From: Comamonadaceae bacterium 2FH
GTDB taxonomy: Bacteria > Pseudomonadota > Gammaproteobacteria > Burkholderiales > Burkholderiaceae_C
Direction: 5' to 3'
NCBI GenBank assembly: GCA_005503335.1
Contig: SCMQ01000005.1
Location: 124,001 to 188,000 of the forward strand
DNA: 64,000 nucleotides
The notes beneath the pieces are model-generated. The model was not told the DNA's origin, searched no databases, and worked only from the letters and a program-made list of their open reading frames with translations. The position numbers were made by a program, and so were the translations under genes. Positions 45,974 to 54,368 of this stretch are shown piece by piece; position 1 is the stretch's first letter, and each line of letters opens with the position of its first letter.

Positions 45974-47152
45974 ATGGCCTCAGCCCCCGACCACGTCAGC
46001 ATGGCGCTGTTCTGCGACTTCGAGAACGTCGCGCTCGGCGTGCGCGACGCCAAGTATGAAAAATTCGACATCAAGCCGGTGCTGGAGCGCCTGCTGCTCA
46101 AGGGCAGCATCGTGGTCAAGAAGGCGTATTGCGACTGGGAGCGCTACAAGGGCTTCAAGGCCGGCATGCACGAGGCCAACTTCGAGCTGATCGAGATTCC
46201 GCATGTGCGCCAGTCGGGCAAGAACTCGGCCGACATCCGCCTGGTGGTGGACGCGCTGGACCTGTGCTACACCAAGTCGCATGTCGACACCTTCGTCATC
46301 ATCAGCGGCGATTCGGATTTCTCGCCCCTGGTCTCCAAGCTGCGCGAGAACGCCAAGCAGGTGATAGGCGTGGGCGTCAAGCAGTCCACCTCGGACCTGC
46401 TGATCGCCAATTGCGACGAATTCATCTTCTACGACGACCTGGTGCGCGAGAGCCAGCGCGCGCTGAGCCGGCGCCAGGCCCCTGGTGCGCCCGCCGCGCC
46501 GCGGCGCTCGCCCGAGGAAGAGCGGCACCGCAAGGAGACGCAGGAAGCGCGCCGCAGCCAGGCCATCGAGATGGCGGCCGAAACCTTCGATGCGCTGATG
46601 GCCGAGCGCGGGGACAGCGGCAAGATCTGGGCCTCCGTGCTCAAGGAGGCGATCAAGCGGCGGCGGCCGGATTTCAACGAGACCTACTACGGCTTCCGCA
46701 GCTTCGGCAACCTGCTGGAGGAAGCGCAGGCGCGCGGCCTGCTGGCGTTCGGCCGGGACGAGAAATCGGGCGCCTACGTGTACCGCAGCCTCGGCCCCGG
46801 CGCTCGCGCTGGCGCCCCGGAGCTGCCCGAGCCGGCGACCGAGCGGCCGGCAGGCCGCTATTTCCAGCCGGAGCCGCCCGCTGCCCCGGTGGCCGAACCC
46901 GCCGAGCCCGCCGAGCCCTTCGAGCGCATCGAGCCCGCCGGTGAGGCGCCCGTTCGGCCCCGCCGCGCCCGCGGCGGCCGCAAGCCGGCAGCGGCGCCGA
47001 CGGGCCCGGTGGCGCAGGAAGCCCAGGAACCACCGGCAACGCCCTTGGCCGCAGGCAGCGCGACGCCGGTCGAGGCCTCTGCCGAGACGCCCGCGAAGCC
47101 GCGCAAGACCACCGCGCGGCCGCGGAAGTCCTCTGCGGCCGCACCCTCCTGA
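45974..47152 (+). CDS. NYN-domain ribonuclease-like protein with OST-HTH/LOTUS domain
   Basis: The 392-residue protein has an N-terminal NYN (PIN-like) domain: acidic residues in LFCDFENVALG, KNSADIRLVVDAL and IISGDSDFSPLV fit the metal-dependent RNase site. Residues about 205-285 form a LOTUS/OST-HTH domain (GKIWASVLKEAIKRRRPDFNE, FGNLLEEAQARGLLAF). The last 110 residues are a Pro/Ala/Glu linker and basic tail (KPRKTTARPRKSS), probably disordered and nucleic-acid binding. Likely an RNA-processing enzyme; target unknown. ATG 45974 is chosen as the first codon before the conserved domain. Confidence 0.83.
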   Translation: MASAPDHVSMALFCDFENVALGVRDAKYEKFDIKPVLERLLLKGSIVVKKAYCDWERYKGFKAGMHEANFELIEIPHVRQSGKNSADIRLVVDALDLCYTKSHVDTFVIISGDSDFSPLVSKLRENAKQVIGVGVKQSTSDLLIANCDEFIFYDDLVRESQRALSRRQAPGAPAAPRRSPEEERHRKETQEARRSQAIEMAAETFDALMAERGDSGKIWASVLKEAIKRRRPDFNETYYGFRSFGNLLEEAQARGLLAFGRDEKSGAYVYRSLGPGARAGAPELPEPATERPAGRYFQPEPPAAPVAEPAEPAEPFERIEPAGEAPVRPRRARGGRKPAAAPTGPVAQEAQEPPATPLAAGSATPVEASAETPAKPRKTTARPRKSSAAAPS

Positions 47153-47270
47153 GCCCGCGCGTGGCCACCCGCGCCTGGCCGCAATCGCATTGAAGTAGCG
47201 CCGCTCGATGTCTCGCAGCCGGTACAGCGGCTTCCCCGCCATGACCGCGATGGCGAGCCTGGGGGCCGGT

Positions 47271-47714
47271 TCAGGCGGCGACCGACACGCCGTGGTCGCG
47301 CAGGATGTCCATCACCTTGGGCAGGTCCGGCGGCCCCGGCGGGATCTCCTGGTCCAGCTTCCTGAACATCGCGGTCGCCGCCGCGCCCTGGCCGGCGATC
47401 TCCAGCATCGCGCCGCCGCCCGGGCCGAACTGGAAGGCGTGCACCGTGCCGGCCGGCACATGGATGAAGCTGCCCGCCTGCCCGCGCACCGGCTGGCCGT
47501 CGACCAGGCAGTCCACGCGGCCGCGCAGCACATAGAAGGACTCATCCCAGCCGTGGCTGTGCGGCGGCGGGCCCGCGCCCTCGGGGCCTTCCTGCAGCGT
47601 CACCTCGTGGCTGCCGGTCTGCTCGCGCGAGGCCAGCACGGTGATGTTCACCCCGATCACGCGCAGCGGCGCGGCGCAGGCGTCGGCGGCGAGGGTGATG
47701 GCTTGCTTGCTCAT
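47271..47714 (-). CDS. Cupin domain protein
   Basis: The 147-residue protein has a single cupin barrel. Motif 1 is GPPPHSHGWDESFYVLRGRVDCLVDG in parts (HSH, E and later residues as metal ligands), and motif 2 is AGSFIHVPAGTVHAFQFG. AGGAGT precedes ATG 47714; the longer frame to 48014 runs into the divergent LysR gene. Its function is unknown; small cupins bind a metal and a small ligand and may be dioxygenases, isomerases or sensors. It is divergent from, and probably regulated by, the adjacent LysR protein. Confidence 0.82.
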   Translation of the reverse strand: MSKQAITLAADACAAPLRVIGVNITVLASREQTGSHEVTLQEGPEGAGPPPHSHGWDESFYVLRGRVDCLVDGQPVRGQAGSFIHVPAGTVHAFQFGPGGGAMLEIAGQGAAATAMFRKLDQEIPPGPPDLPKVMDILRDHGVSVAA

Positions 47715-47850
47715 TTCTGGACTCCTGAAGCTGGATCGACGAAGGGGCCGGCTGCAGCATGCAGCGCGGCGCCAGCTCCATTCAAACTGTTTCCTTTCAC
47801 CGAATAAACATCGATTCATCGAACATGCTGTTCTATGATGTGCAACAGTC

Positions 47851-48777
47851 ATGGGCCTGGACCTGATCGCCGCGATGCGCGTGTTCACCACGGTGGTGGA
47901 TGCGGGCAGCTTCGCGGCCGCCGCGGACCGGCTGGAGATCTCGCGCGCCATGGTCACGCGGCATGTGGCGCTGCTGGAGGCGCATCTGGGCGTGCGGCTG
48001 CTGCACCGCACCACGCGGCGCGTCTCGCTGACCGAGGCCGGCGCGGCCTACCAGCCGCGCGCCGCTCAGGTGCTGGCCATGGCGCAGGAGGCGGCCGACC
48101 TGGTCACGCAGCAGGCAAGCCTGCCCAGCGGCAGGCTGCGCGTGGCCAGCTCCTTCGGCTTCGGCGAGCACCATCTGCAGCAGGCGGTCACCGGCTTCCT
48201 GCGCCGGCACCCGGCCGTGCAGATCGACCTGGTGCTCGGCGAGCGGCAGGTGGACCTGGTGGAGGAGGGCGTGGACCTGGCCGTGCGCGTGGCCGCCGCG
48301 ATCGAGCCCGGGCTGGTGGCACGCCGCCTGGCGCGCGTGCGCACCCTGCTGTGCGCCGCGCCCGCCTACCTGCAGGCGCATGGCGAGCCGCGCGAGCCGC
48401 AGGAGCTGCAGGCCCATGCCTGCATCGTCTACGCGCACAAGGACTGGCGCAGCGAATGGCGGCTGCGCCGCGGCGACGAGCTGCAGGTGGTGCCGATCGC
48501 GGGCCGGCTGCGCGCCAGCGGCGGATCGGTGCAGGTCAGTGCCGCCATCGACGGCCTGGGCCTGGCGCTGGAGCCCGAGTTCCTGCTCTGCGACGCGCTG
48601 CGCGAGGGCCGGCTGGTGCGCCTGCTGCCCGATTGGCAGGGGCCGGAGCTCTCGGTGTTCGCCGTCTATCCCGAGCGCAGGCAGCTGCCGCTGAAGGTGC
48701 GCAGCTTCATCGACCATCTGGTCGAGGCCTTCGCCGCGCCGCCGCCCTGGGAGCGCTGGCAGGCACCGGGGCGCTGA
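47851..48777 (+). CDS. LysR family transcriptional regulator
   Basis: The 308-residue protein has a LysR HTH (MRVFTTVVDAGSFAAAADRLE, SRAMVTRHVALLEAHLGVRLLHRTTR) and an effector domain of the CrgA-like group (LPSGRLRVASSFGFGEHHLQ, GLALEPEFLLCDALREG). It diverges from the cupin gene with a 136-base gap, containing an AT-richer patch near 47790-47840, that should hold both promoters. It is a probable cupin-gene regulator and unrelated to the accessory island that begins to its right. Confidence 0.88.
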   Translation: MGLDLIAAMRVFTTVVDAGSFAAAADRLEISRAMVTRHVALLEAHLGVRLLHRTTRRVSLTEAGAAYQPRAAQVLAMAQEAADLVTQQASLPSGRLRVASSFGFGEHHLQQAVTGFLRRHPAVQIDLVLGERQVDLVEEGVDLAVRVAAAIEPGLVARRLARVRTLLCAAPAYLQAHGEPREPQELQAHACIVYAHKDWRSEWRLRRGDELQVVPIAGRLRASGGSVQVSAAIDGLGLALEPEFLLCDALREGRLVRLLPDWQGPELSVFAVYPERRQLPLKVRSFIDHLVEAFAAPPPWERWQAPGR

Positions 48778-48848
48778 TCGCCCAGCTGTCGCGGACAGGC
48801 AAATGCTCCACCCCGCGACGCCGCGGGTCAGGAACAGCGGGCGGCAGC

Positions 48849-49181
48849 TCAGGCCTTCTTCAAGAACTCCGCCTTGAGCATGAAGTTGCCCTGATCGGTC
48901 TTGCAGTCCACGTCGTGGCCGGCTGCGCCCGGGCTCAGCCGGATGCTTTTCACCTTGGTGCCTTTCTTGAGGACGATGGACGAGCCCTTGACCTTCAGGT
49001 CCTTGATCAGGATGACGGCGTCGCCATCGGCCAGCGGGTTGCCGTTGGCGTCGCGGATGACGGCATCGACCTCGGCGCCGTCCTCGTCATTGAGGGTGGC
49101 GCTCATCGGCCACTCGTGCGCGCAGTCCGGGCAGACGTAGTTGTCGCCGTGTCGATGGCAGTGGCATGACGGGGCGGTCAT
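48849..49181 (-). CDS. PhnA/YjdM-family zinc ribbon protein, copy 1 (shortened ribbon)
   Basis: The 110-residue protein shares with the copy at 56360 the C-terminal PhnA domain ([59 protein letters not shown]). Its N-terminus is compressed: a CHCH cluster replaces the normal CxxC plus spacer, followed by YVCPDCAHEW. PhnA/YjdM is a small protein named from phosphonate clusters with no firmly known function. Zinc binding may be altered. It marks the left edge of the accessory island; nucleotide divergence from copy 2 rules out recent duplication. Confidence 0.85.
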   Translation of the reverse strand: MTAPSCHCHRHGDNYVCPDCAHEWPMSATLNDEDGAEVDAVIRDANGNPLADGDAVILIKDLKVKGSSIVLKKGTKVKSIRLSPGAAGHDVDCKTDQGNFMLKAEFLKKA

Positions 49182-49202
49182 GTTGACATAACGTACGCCG
49201 GG

Positions 49203-49375
49203 CTACTTGGGAGGCATGGCCCCCAGGCGCTGCGCTGCGCCCTGCAGGCCCTCGAGGATGCGCGTGGCCACCCGCTCCGGGAAGTCCCGCGGAAGCCGGC
49301 TGCGCACCTGCTGGATGACGCCCGGTGTCGCCTCGAGGATCTTCTCGATGAGGGGCTCCGCGTCCATGCGGGCGC
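49203..49375 (-). pseudogene. Orphan 3' end of a second hipA gene
   Basis: Directly after the hipA stop, the minus strand encodes DAEPLIEKILEATPGVIQQV, RSRLPRDFPERVATRILEG and AAQRLGAMPPK then a stop. This closely parallels the C-terminus of the intact HipA next to it (EDIIGELLAKVEGAIDAVAK, QLPEGFPEDVAAAIFEG, QARRLEAQ). It has no N-terminal kinase part, so it is the tail of a different hipA allele left by recombination. Confidence 0.7.
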
Positions 49376-49379
49376 GAAA

Positions 49380-50726
49380 CTAAGTCGCAGGCTGCGCTTC
49401 CAGTCGCCTGGCTTGTGTTCGCATACCCTCGAAAATTGCTGCGGCAACATCCTCCGGAAAGCCTTCGGGCAGCTGCTTTGCGACCGCGTCGATAGCGCCT
49501 TCTACCTTTGCAAGCAGCTCGCCGATGATGTCCTCGGCGTTGTCTCCCCAGCCGCACTTCGCGGCAGTCGCGTTGAAGTGGCGCCGCATGATGGTTGCCA
49601 GGTTGTAGTGGCGGTTCTTTCCGGAGACTGCCATCGCTAGCTTGGCGTTCTTCCAGGCAAGCTGATTCTTGCCATTGCCGATGATGGGCCAGGCCGAGAG
49701 CACGTCGTACAAGGGTGTTAACGCGTACGTCCCGCCGGCGTGCAGCCGGATGCTGAAGTTCTTTGCGTGGCCGTCGGTTGCGGCCATCAGCCAGAAGGCG
49801 ATCTGGCTTGCCAAGAGCGTGCGCAAGTCGGCGCGCGCGTTCTGGGAGCCGTGCAGCACCTGCGCCAGCTGCTCGATGCCGGGGCCGCCCTCTGCTTCGT
49901 ACTTGACGGCAGGGCTCACCCCGCGCGCCTGGCAGAAATCTTCCTGGGGTAGGCGAAGAATCCATGGCCCCGATGGGTGTGGCTTGCGGTCAAAGCGCTG
50001 GACCACCAATACGGGGGGATGGTCTGCGAAGGTGGCGATGTTTGCCTGGGCTACGTCGAATCCAAGCGCGCCCATGAGCCTCAAACACAGCCACTCGTTG
50101 TAGACCGAGGTGCGCATGTCGGCCTGCATATTGCCAACCAGCCCCAGAGGCAACTTGAGGATGTGCGTCGTCGGTGTGGCGCCGCGCGGCCGCATCCACT
50201 TGCCGTCGTGCCAGAGCAAGGCCGTCTTCTCTTGGGCGCCGGCAATCGAAATACGAAAGTCCTGTTCCTGGTCCTGTTTGCCGAATTGGGACCCAGTCAC
50301 CGTGCTGCGAAGCAAGGCTGCCACGGTCTCGTCATCCAGAGGCTCTCCTTCTGTGTGGTCAAACCCCTTCGGCTCTTCATCCGCGCCCAGAAGTTGCACG
50401 GCGCCAACGCAGTCGCGTCCGATGGCAGCGAGCAAGTCAAAGGTGTCCTCGGAGCCCGCGGCATACCGCTGCGCGAGGCGTTTTCGGATGGCACTGCTTT
50501 CCGGCAGCAGGTTCTCGAAGAAGTTCGCAACGGTCTCACCACGCAGGGGCTCGTTGCCCAGCAGCGGCATCGGCAGAGACAGCGACAGCGGCCGCGCGGA
50601 GGCTGACTTCAGCCAGCTATCTGCGTAGGTCAGCTCCATGGGTCGACGACCCGCCGGAGCCCATTGCCCCACGAACTCACCATTGGTCCAGATGGAAAGC
50701 GGACGAGAATGTGCGCGGCGGCCCAT
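49380..50726 (-). CDS. hipA: HipA family serine/threonine kinase toxin
   Basis: The 448-residue protein has complete HipA architecture. The Ser-containing P-loop FRISIAGAQEKTALL corresponds to the autophosphorylation segment, HILKLPLG supplies the ATP lysine, ATDGHAKNFS is the catalytic loop and LYDVLS the metal-binding Asp. An N-terminal HipA_N-like domain (SIWTNGEFVGQW) precedes it. HipA kinases phosphorylate aminoacyl-tRNA synthetases such as GltX, inducing growth arrest. It lies 3 bases after hipB and all catalytic positions look intact, so it is probably active. Confidence 0.93.
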   Translation of the reverse strand: MGRRAHSRPLSIWTNGEFVGQWAPAGRRPMELTYADSWLKSASARPLSLSLPMPLLGNEPLRGETVANFFENLLPESSAIRKRLAQRYAAGSEDTFDLLAAIGRDCVGAVQLLGADEEPKGFDHTEGEPLDDETVAALLRSTVTGSQFGKQDQEQDFRISIAGAQEKTALLWHDGKWMRPRGATPTTHILKLPLGLVGNMQADMRTSVYNEWLCLRLMGALGFDVAQANIATFADHPPVLVVQRFDRKPHPSGPWILRLPQEDFCQARGVSPAVKYEAEGGPGIEQLAQVLHGSQNARADLRTLLASQIAFWLMAATDGHAKNFSIRLHAGGTYALTPLYDVLSAWPIIGNGKNQLAWKNAKLAMAVSGKNRHYNLATIMRRHFNATAAKCGWGDNAEDIIGELLAKVEGAIDAVAKQLPEGFPEDVAAAIFEGMRTQARRLEAQPAT

Positions 50727-50729
50727 GGC

Positions 50730-50996
50730 TTACCAGATGGCAGCGGGGGTGCCTAACGCGGGCAGGTTGTCGTCGCGCGGCTGCACGCTTAGCTGTAGGC
50801 CCAGTTGGGCGCAAATCGCCAGGAGCTGGTCAACGCTCAGCGTACCCGGGGCGAGTTCCAGCTCAGACAGTCGCTTTTGGCTCAAGCCCAGCCGTGCGCC
50901 CAGCTGAGCTTGGGTGAGCTTGCGGCTCTTGCGAGCACTTTGCAGCAGCGTCCCAAGCTGTGATGCTGTGGCGATGGATTGGATTCGAGTGGACAT
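50730..50996 (-). CDS. hipB: HipB-like XRE family antitoxin
   Basis: The 88-residue protein is a single Cro/C1 helix-turn-helix: LGTLLQSARKSRKLTQAQLG, ARLGLSQKRLSELELAPGTLS, followed by a short C-terminal strand region (QLSVQPRDD, LPALGTPAAIW) like the HipB tail. It should neutralise HipA and autorepress the hipBA operon by binding the palindromes immediately upstream. It ends 3 bases before the hipA start, the canonical antitoxin-first order. Confidence 0.92.
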   Translation of the reverse strand: MSTRIQSIATASQLGTLLQSARKSRKLTQAQLGARLGLSQKRLSELELAPGTLSVDQLLAICAQLGLQLSVQPRDDNLPALGTPAAIW

Positions 50997-50997
50997 G

Positions 50998-51092
50998 TTT
51001 ACCGCCTATTCCGGTAAAATTATTTTAGTTGCATAACCAGTAATCGTCAAACACCGGCATTCCCGGTAAACCGTATTTACCGGAATGCCCGG
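50998..51092. promoter_or_regulatory. hipBA control region with inverted repeats
   Basis: Two dyads built on TTTACCGG/CCGGTAAA lie upstream of hipB. One at 50998-51018 reads TTTACCG-7-CGGTAAA and touches the hipB start. A longer imperfect inverted repeat at 51054-51092 (arms CCGGCATTCCCGGTAAA and TTTACCGGAATGCCCGG) faces the truncated hipA fragment on the plus strand. The AT-rich stretch between them probably holds the promoter. HipB dimers are the likely binders. Confidence 0.65.
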
Positions 51093-51124
51093 TTCTCTGA
51101 CGATTCGGCACCGACAGAACGCTC

Positions 51125-51550
51125 TTGCCTGCGGCGGCAACACCTCAAGTCACGGAGGGCGCAAAGGCGCTCCAGCGGGAGCTTTGGCGCCGCATGGCTT
51201 TCAACGCCATCTGCGGCTATGGCGACGACCACCCGCGCAACCACGGCCTGCTGTTTCGGGACGGCCGCTGGGGCCTGTCCGAGGCCTTCGATATCGCCCC
51301 GTACATCAGCTTCCCGGGCACGCTGGCCATGGCCATCACCCGCGAAGGGAGCGCTTTGGCGACCACTGAGAACCTCCTGAAAACCTGCGACAACTTCGCC
51401 TACGACGCGAAGGCGGCGGCAGAGTACATCGAGCAGTGCAAGGACAGCATCGCCAAGGGCTGGGGCGAGGAGCTGGCAGCCTGCGGACAAGCGCGAGACC
51501 TGTTGCCGGCGCCCACCTTTGAGTGGCTGGACGGCAGCACCTTACGGTAG
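51125..51550 (+). pseudogene. 5'-truncated hipA-like gene fragment
   Basis: The plus strand encodes the C-terminal third of a HipA-family kinase: LWRRMAFNAICGYGDDHPRN, HGLLFRDGRWGLSEAFDIAP and an all-helical end (TENLLKTCDNFAYDAKAAAEY). GDDHPRNHG corresponds to the TDGHAKN catalytic loop and FDIAP to the metal-site Asp. The N-terminal domain, P-loop and ATP lysine are absent, and it begins beside the hipBA operator, so an earlier inverted hipA-type gene was truncated here. About 141 codons; no convincing start. Confidence 0.72.
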
Positions 51551-51686
51551 GGCGGGCCTCGCCGTCCGGCTATCGACCCGACCGGCGCGCCAGGTACCGA
51601 TGGCCGCGCCCGGCTGCAGGCAGCATCCTGGCCATGGCGGTGAGCTTCACATACGGGCAACAGTTGAAAACGGGCCTGATGATTCA

Positions 51687-52175
51687 TCATGCCTTCCACT
51701 TGGCCAGGCGCGTTTGGCACTCCGCGTGAGGCAGTCGCGCACCACGCGCAAGCATGGCCTCCAAGCCTGTCGCGGCCCGTGCAGGCGGAATGACAGCGTG
51801 GGTAAGCATTTCATCGAGCAGCCACAGAGCGCCATGCACCTCGAGGCCGTCGTGCATCGCTTGCTTGCGCAGGCGGCCATCCCCGGTCAGCAATGGGCGG
51901 CCCGTTTCTTGTGCGAGCAGGTAACACGACACGTCTGCCAAGGAGCTGTTGTTGTGTGTGGTGATCAATGCAGCCAGTTTGGGTGTCGCGCTCGAATCCA
52001 ATGTCTCGACGAGGAGACCAAGCTGCGTCAGCGCGCCATGATCGAAGTCGTCCAGTTCGGCCAGGACGAAGTCGGTGCAGCACAGCGTGAAGGGCAGCCG
52101 AAAGAGCTTGTCGAGCAGACCCGCGTTCCTGAAGTCGATCCAGATGTTGCTGTCGCCGACGTAGACGCGGTTCAT
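51687..52175 (-). CDS. PIN-domain protein, probable toxin
   Basis: The 162-residue protein has the four acidic positions of PIN nucleases: Asp in GDSNIWIDF, Glu in VLAELDDFD, Asp in LADVSCYLLA, and Asp in LTGDGRLRKQA. Its start overlaps the stop of the XRE-ImmA/IrrE gene (ATGA), which supports a coupled toxin-antitoxin unit with the PIN nuclease as toxin, probably an RNase. It is longer than VapC (about 130), with an additional C-terminal helix region. Confidence 0.82.
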   Translation of the reverse strand: MNRVYVGDSNIWIDFRNAGLLDKLFRLPFTLCCTDFVLAELDDFDHGALTQLGLLVETLDSSATPKLAALITTHNNSSLADVSCYLLAQETGRPLLTGDGRLRKQAMHDGLEVHGALWLLDEMLTHAVIPPARAATGLEAMLARGARLPHAECQTRLAKWKA

Positions 52176-53230
52176 TCATGCTCCGCAGCTGCATGAAGCG
52201 CGGGTTCCAGATCTCCGATCGGACGCTGCAAGAACTCTGCCGCACGCGACGGGCTGAACAAGTCCTCGGCAAGGCCCCAGAAAACGAGCGATTCAAACCG
52301 CCGGGGTCGCTCGGGCAAGAGAGGCTCCGGTTCTGCCGAACGCCAGCCCGCCTGGCTGAACTGGATGAACGCAGCCTTGTAGCCCGCCTCGCTCAGCAGG
52401 CTGAGGTCTTTCAGGCGTCGTAGAGCCACCTGCATGGAAATGCCGTAGCGTCGCTTGGCGTTGAGCAATTCGACGGGATGCACCTTCGACCTCTTGTGGC
52501 TGCCGAAGTCGATCAGCACGTGGTCTCGCGGATAGAGAAACGCACCGGCGAACCGGTGACAACATGCCTCCTTGTCCTTCTCTGGCATATCGTCCGGCAA
52601 AGCCATGATCCAGTGCCCCAGCTCATGCGCCGCGGTAAAGCGCATCCGCTCGCCAGGCCGCGCGGTGTTGAGCGCGATCAGTACATGCTGTTCGTCATGC
52701 GTCGCAGCGCAGGCGCCATCGAAGTCGTCCTGCGCATCTATCAATGCCACCTTGATGCCATGCTCTTCGAGCAGCTGGGTCAGGTTTGCAATGGCATCCC
52801 CCCCGATATCCCATTGCTGCCGAAGCCGATGCGCCGCATTCTCTGCTTCCTCTACCACCGTCACGGCGATGGACCGGGCGGGCGGTGGCGCAACGCTCAC
52901 GTCTGCCGCATCGAAGCAGCGCTCGAGGGCCATGTAGCGTTCCAGATGCTCGCGCATCTGCTCTTCCACCTGAAGCTGCCGGTACTTCGGCATCTTGGCC
53001 AGCTTGCGGAACTCCAGGGGAGCGAGCGTTACAGCCTCGGACCGGAAGAAGTATTCCGGCTTGACGTGGAGCGCCTTCGCAAGCTGCAGCAAGCGGGTCG
53101 AGTTGGGCGTGGCTTCCCCCTTCTCGAACTTGCTCAACCCTTGCTTGGTGATGTCCCCCAGGCGTTGAGCGAGCGCATCAAGGCTCATGCCTCTCAACAC
53201 GCGCGCACGCCGAATGCGGTCGTGAATCAT
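52172..53230 (-). CDS. XRE HTH fused to ImmA/IrrE metallopeptidase domain
   Basis: From ATG 53230 the protein has 352 residues. Residues 1-60 are a Cro/C1 HTH (RARVLRGMSLDALAQRLGDIT, KQGLSKFEKGEATPNS). The middle and C-terminal parts form a COG2856 domain with the zinc motif HELGHWIM and a downstream CCHRFAGAFLYP. A TTG-initiated longer frame to 53254 would start inside the operator. Such fusions serve as antitoxin/regulators whose protease can relieve repression. Here it is coupled to the PIN gene. Confidence 0.87.
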   Translation of the reverse strand: MIHDRIRRARVLRGMSLDALAQRLGDITKQGLSKFEKGEATPNSTRLLQLAKALHVKPEYFFRSEAVTLAPLEFRKLAKMPKYRQLQVEEQMREHLERYMALERCFDAADVSVAPPPARSIAVTVVEEAENAAHRLRQQWDIGGDAIANLTQLLEEHGIKVALIDAQDDFDGACAATHDEQHVLIALNTARPGERMRFTAAHELGHWIMALPDDMPEKDKEACCHRFAGAFLYPRDHVLIDFGSHKRSKVHPVELLNAKRRYGISMQVALRRLKDLSLLSEAGYKAAFIQFSQAGWRSAEPEPLLPERPRRFESLVFWGLAEDLFSPSRAAEFLQRPIGDLEPALHAAAEHE

Positions 53231-53245
53231 CGCTGTGGTCCCCTT

Positions 53246-53283
53246 GGTTGACAAAAATTATATCAACTTGAAATTTGTCAACC
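53246..53283 (-). promoter_or_regulatory. Operator/promoter of the XRE-ImmA-PIN unit
   Basis: A perfect 10-bp-arm inverted repeat, GGTTGACAAA and TTTGTCAACC separated by 18 bases, lies just above the ATG at 53230. On the coding strand it includes TTGACA and a TATAAT 13 bases later. It is the only strongly AT-rich element nearby and is presumably bound by the XRE domain for autoregulation. Confidence 0.6.
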
Positions 53284-53326
53284 TTGGCCACAGTCCAGGC
53301 TTGGCTGGGCCCACGATAGGCTCGGC

Positions 53327-54286
53327 TCAATCGAATCGCCGACGCAGGTTCTCGATGCGCCACTCCAGCGCTTCGCGCTTGGGCGCGAAGCGGGCCTGCG
53401 TTGGCAGGATCAACGCCTTGCCTTCGAGGTTTATCAGCATGGCGAGGTCGGGCAGGCGGTCGTCCAGGACAGGACTCACATGCCACTTTAGATCGGGGCC
53501 GGGGGCGATCAGGTTGCGGTCCATGGCCCAGTGCATGTTGGGCGTCAGCGCGAGGCCGTTACGCGGGTCGTCATCGCCCGCCTCGCTGAAGGGATGGATG
53601 TGCGCGGCCTCGACCATGGCCTCACCGGTAGGCAGCAGGATGCGGACGCCCGTGGCCGCGCAGCGGTAGTCATACAGCTCCGTGACCAAACGGCGGAACG
53701 CTGGATCGCGTACATAGGCTGGGGGCGGGCCCTCGGTGGCCGTTGCGACAGACCCGAGCCGCAGGCGCTGCTCGTAGCGGCTGATCTCGCTGCTGGCGGC
53801 GGCGATACCGCGCAAGTCTTGCAGCCCTCGATCGAGCCAGTGCGTGGAGATCGTCTCGGCCAGCGCCTCCAGGGTCACTGGCTGCTGCAGCAGGTCGAAC
53901 AATTCTTCGTCGAGTGCTGCGCATTCGATGTTGGCCGTTATGTCAGAAGGACTGCGGGCCGTCGCCATCGCGGCCAGGACGGCCTCGCGCCCCGGCAGCG
54001 GCTTCAAATGCCAGAAGCTGGTTCCGCCTCCTCGCAGCTTTCCCTCAAGGTGGAAGAACGGAAAGTACGGATTGGGGTGATCGCCCGGCGCCCTCACCGC
54101 CGAGAAGAAGCGGTTGTAGCGTTCGAGCAGTGGGGGCGCATAGAGCACGCGGTTCTCTGCTATTCCGCCGGCCCGGGCCAGGTCCAGCACAGCCAGCAAC
54201 ATGCAAAGCTTGTGCGGGCTCGCGCGCCCGCCGCTCATGTTGACGACGAGTCGCTTGAACTTGTCCTGATACTCAGCAAGGCTCAT
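53327..54286 (-). CDS. HNH endonuclease with sulfur-binding-domain-like N-terminus
   Basis: The 319-residue protein has an N-terminal domain (about 10-100: RASPHKLCMLLAVLDLARAG, PYFPFFHLEG, FWHLKPLPG) resembling the modified-DNA or sulfur-binding domains of McrA-type restriction enzymes. The C-terminal HNH nuclease spans about 195-258: YRCAATGVRI, VEAAHIHPFSEAGDDDPRNG, LTPNMHWAMDRN. Such proteins cut phosphorothioated or otherwise modified DNA, a type IV restriction activity. ATG 54286 gives the conserved N-terminus; the frame extending to 54388 overlaps the previous gene. It lies 82 bases after the nuclease-helicase gene. Confidence 0.8.
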   Translation of the reverse strand: MSLAEYQDKFKRLVVNMSGGRASPHKLCMLLAVLDLARAGGIAENRVLYAPPLLERYNRFFSAVRAPGDHPNPYFPFFHLEGKLRGGGTSFWHLKPLPGREAVLAAMATARSPSDITANIECAALDEELFDLLQQPVTLEALAETISTHWLDRGLQDLRGIAAASSEISRYEQRLRLGSVATATEGPPPAYVRDPAFRRLVTELYDYRCAATGVRILLPTGEAMVEAAHIHPFSEAGDDDPRNGLALTPNMHWAMDRNLIAPGPDLKWHVSPVLDDRLPDLAMLINLEGKALILPTQARFAPKREALEWRIENLRRRFD

Positions 54287-54368
54287 GACCGATCGTGGTG
54301 CTAATTGCTGTGACACAGCGCCGACGCCTCGCACGCTCTGCACTCGGTGAAGGCCTGTCGCGCGGGCA

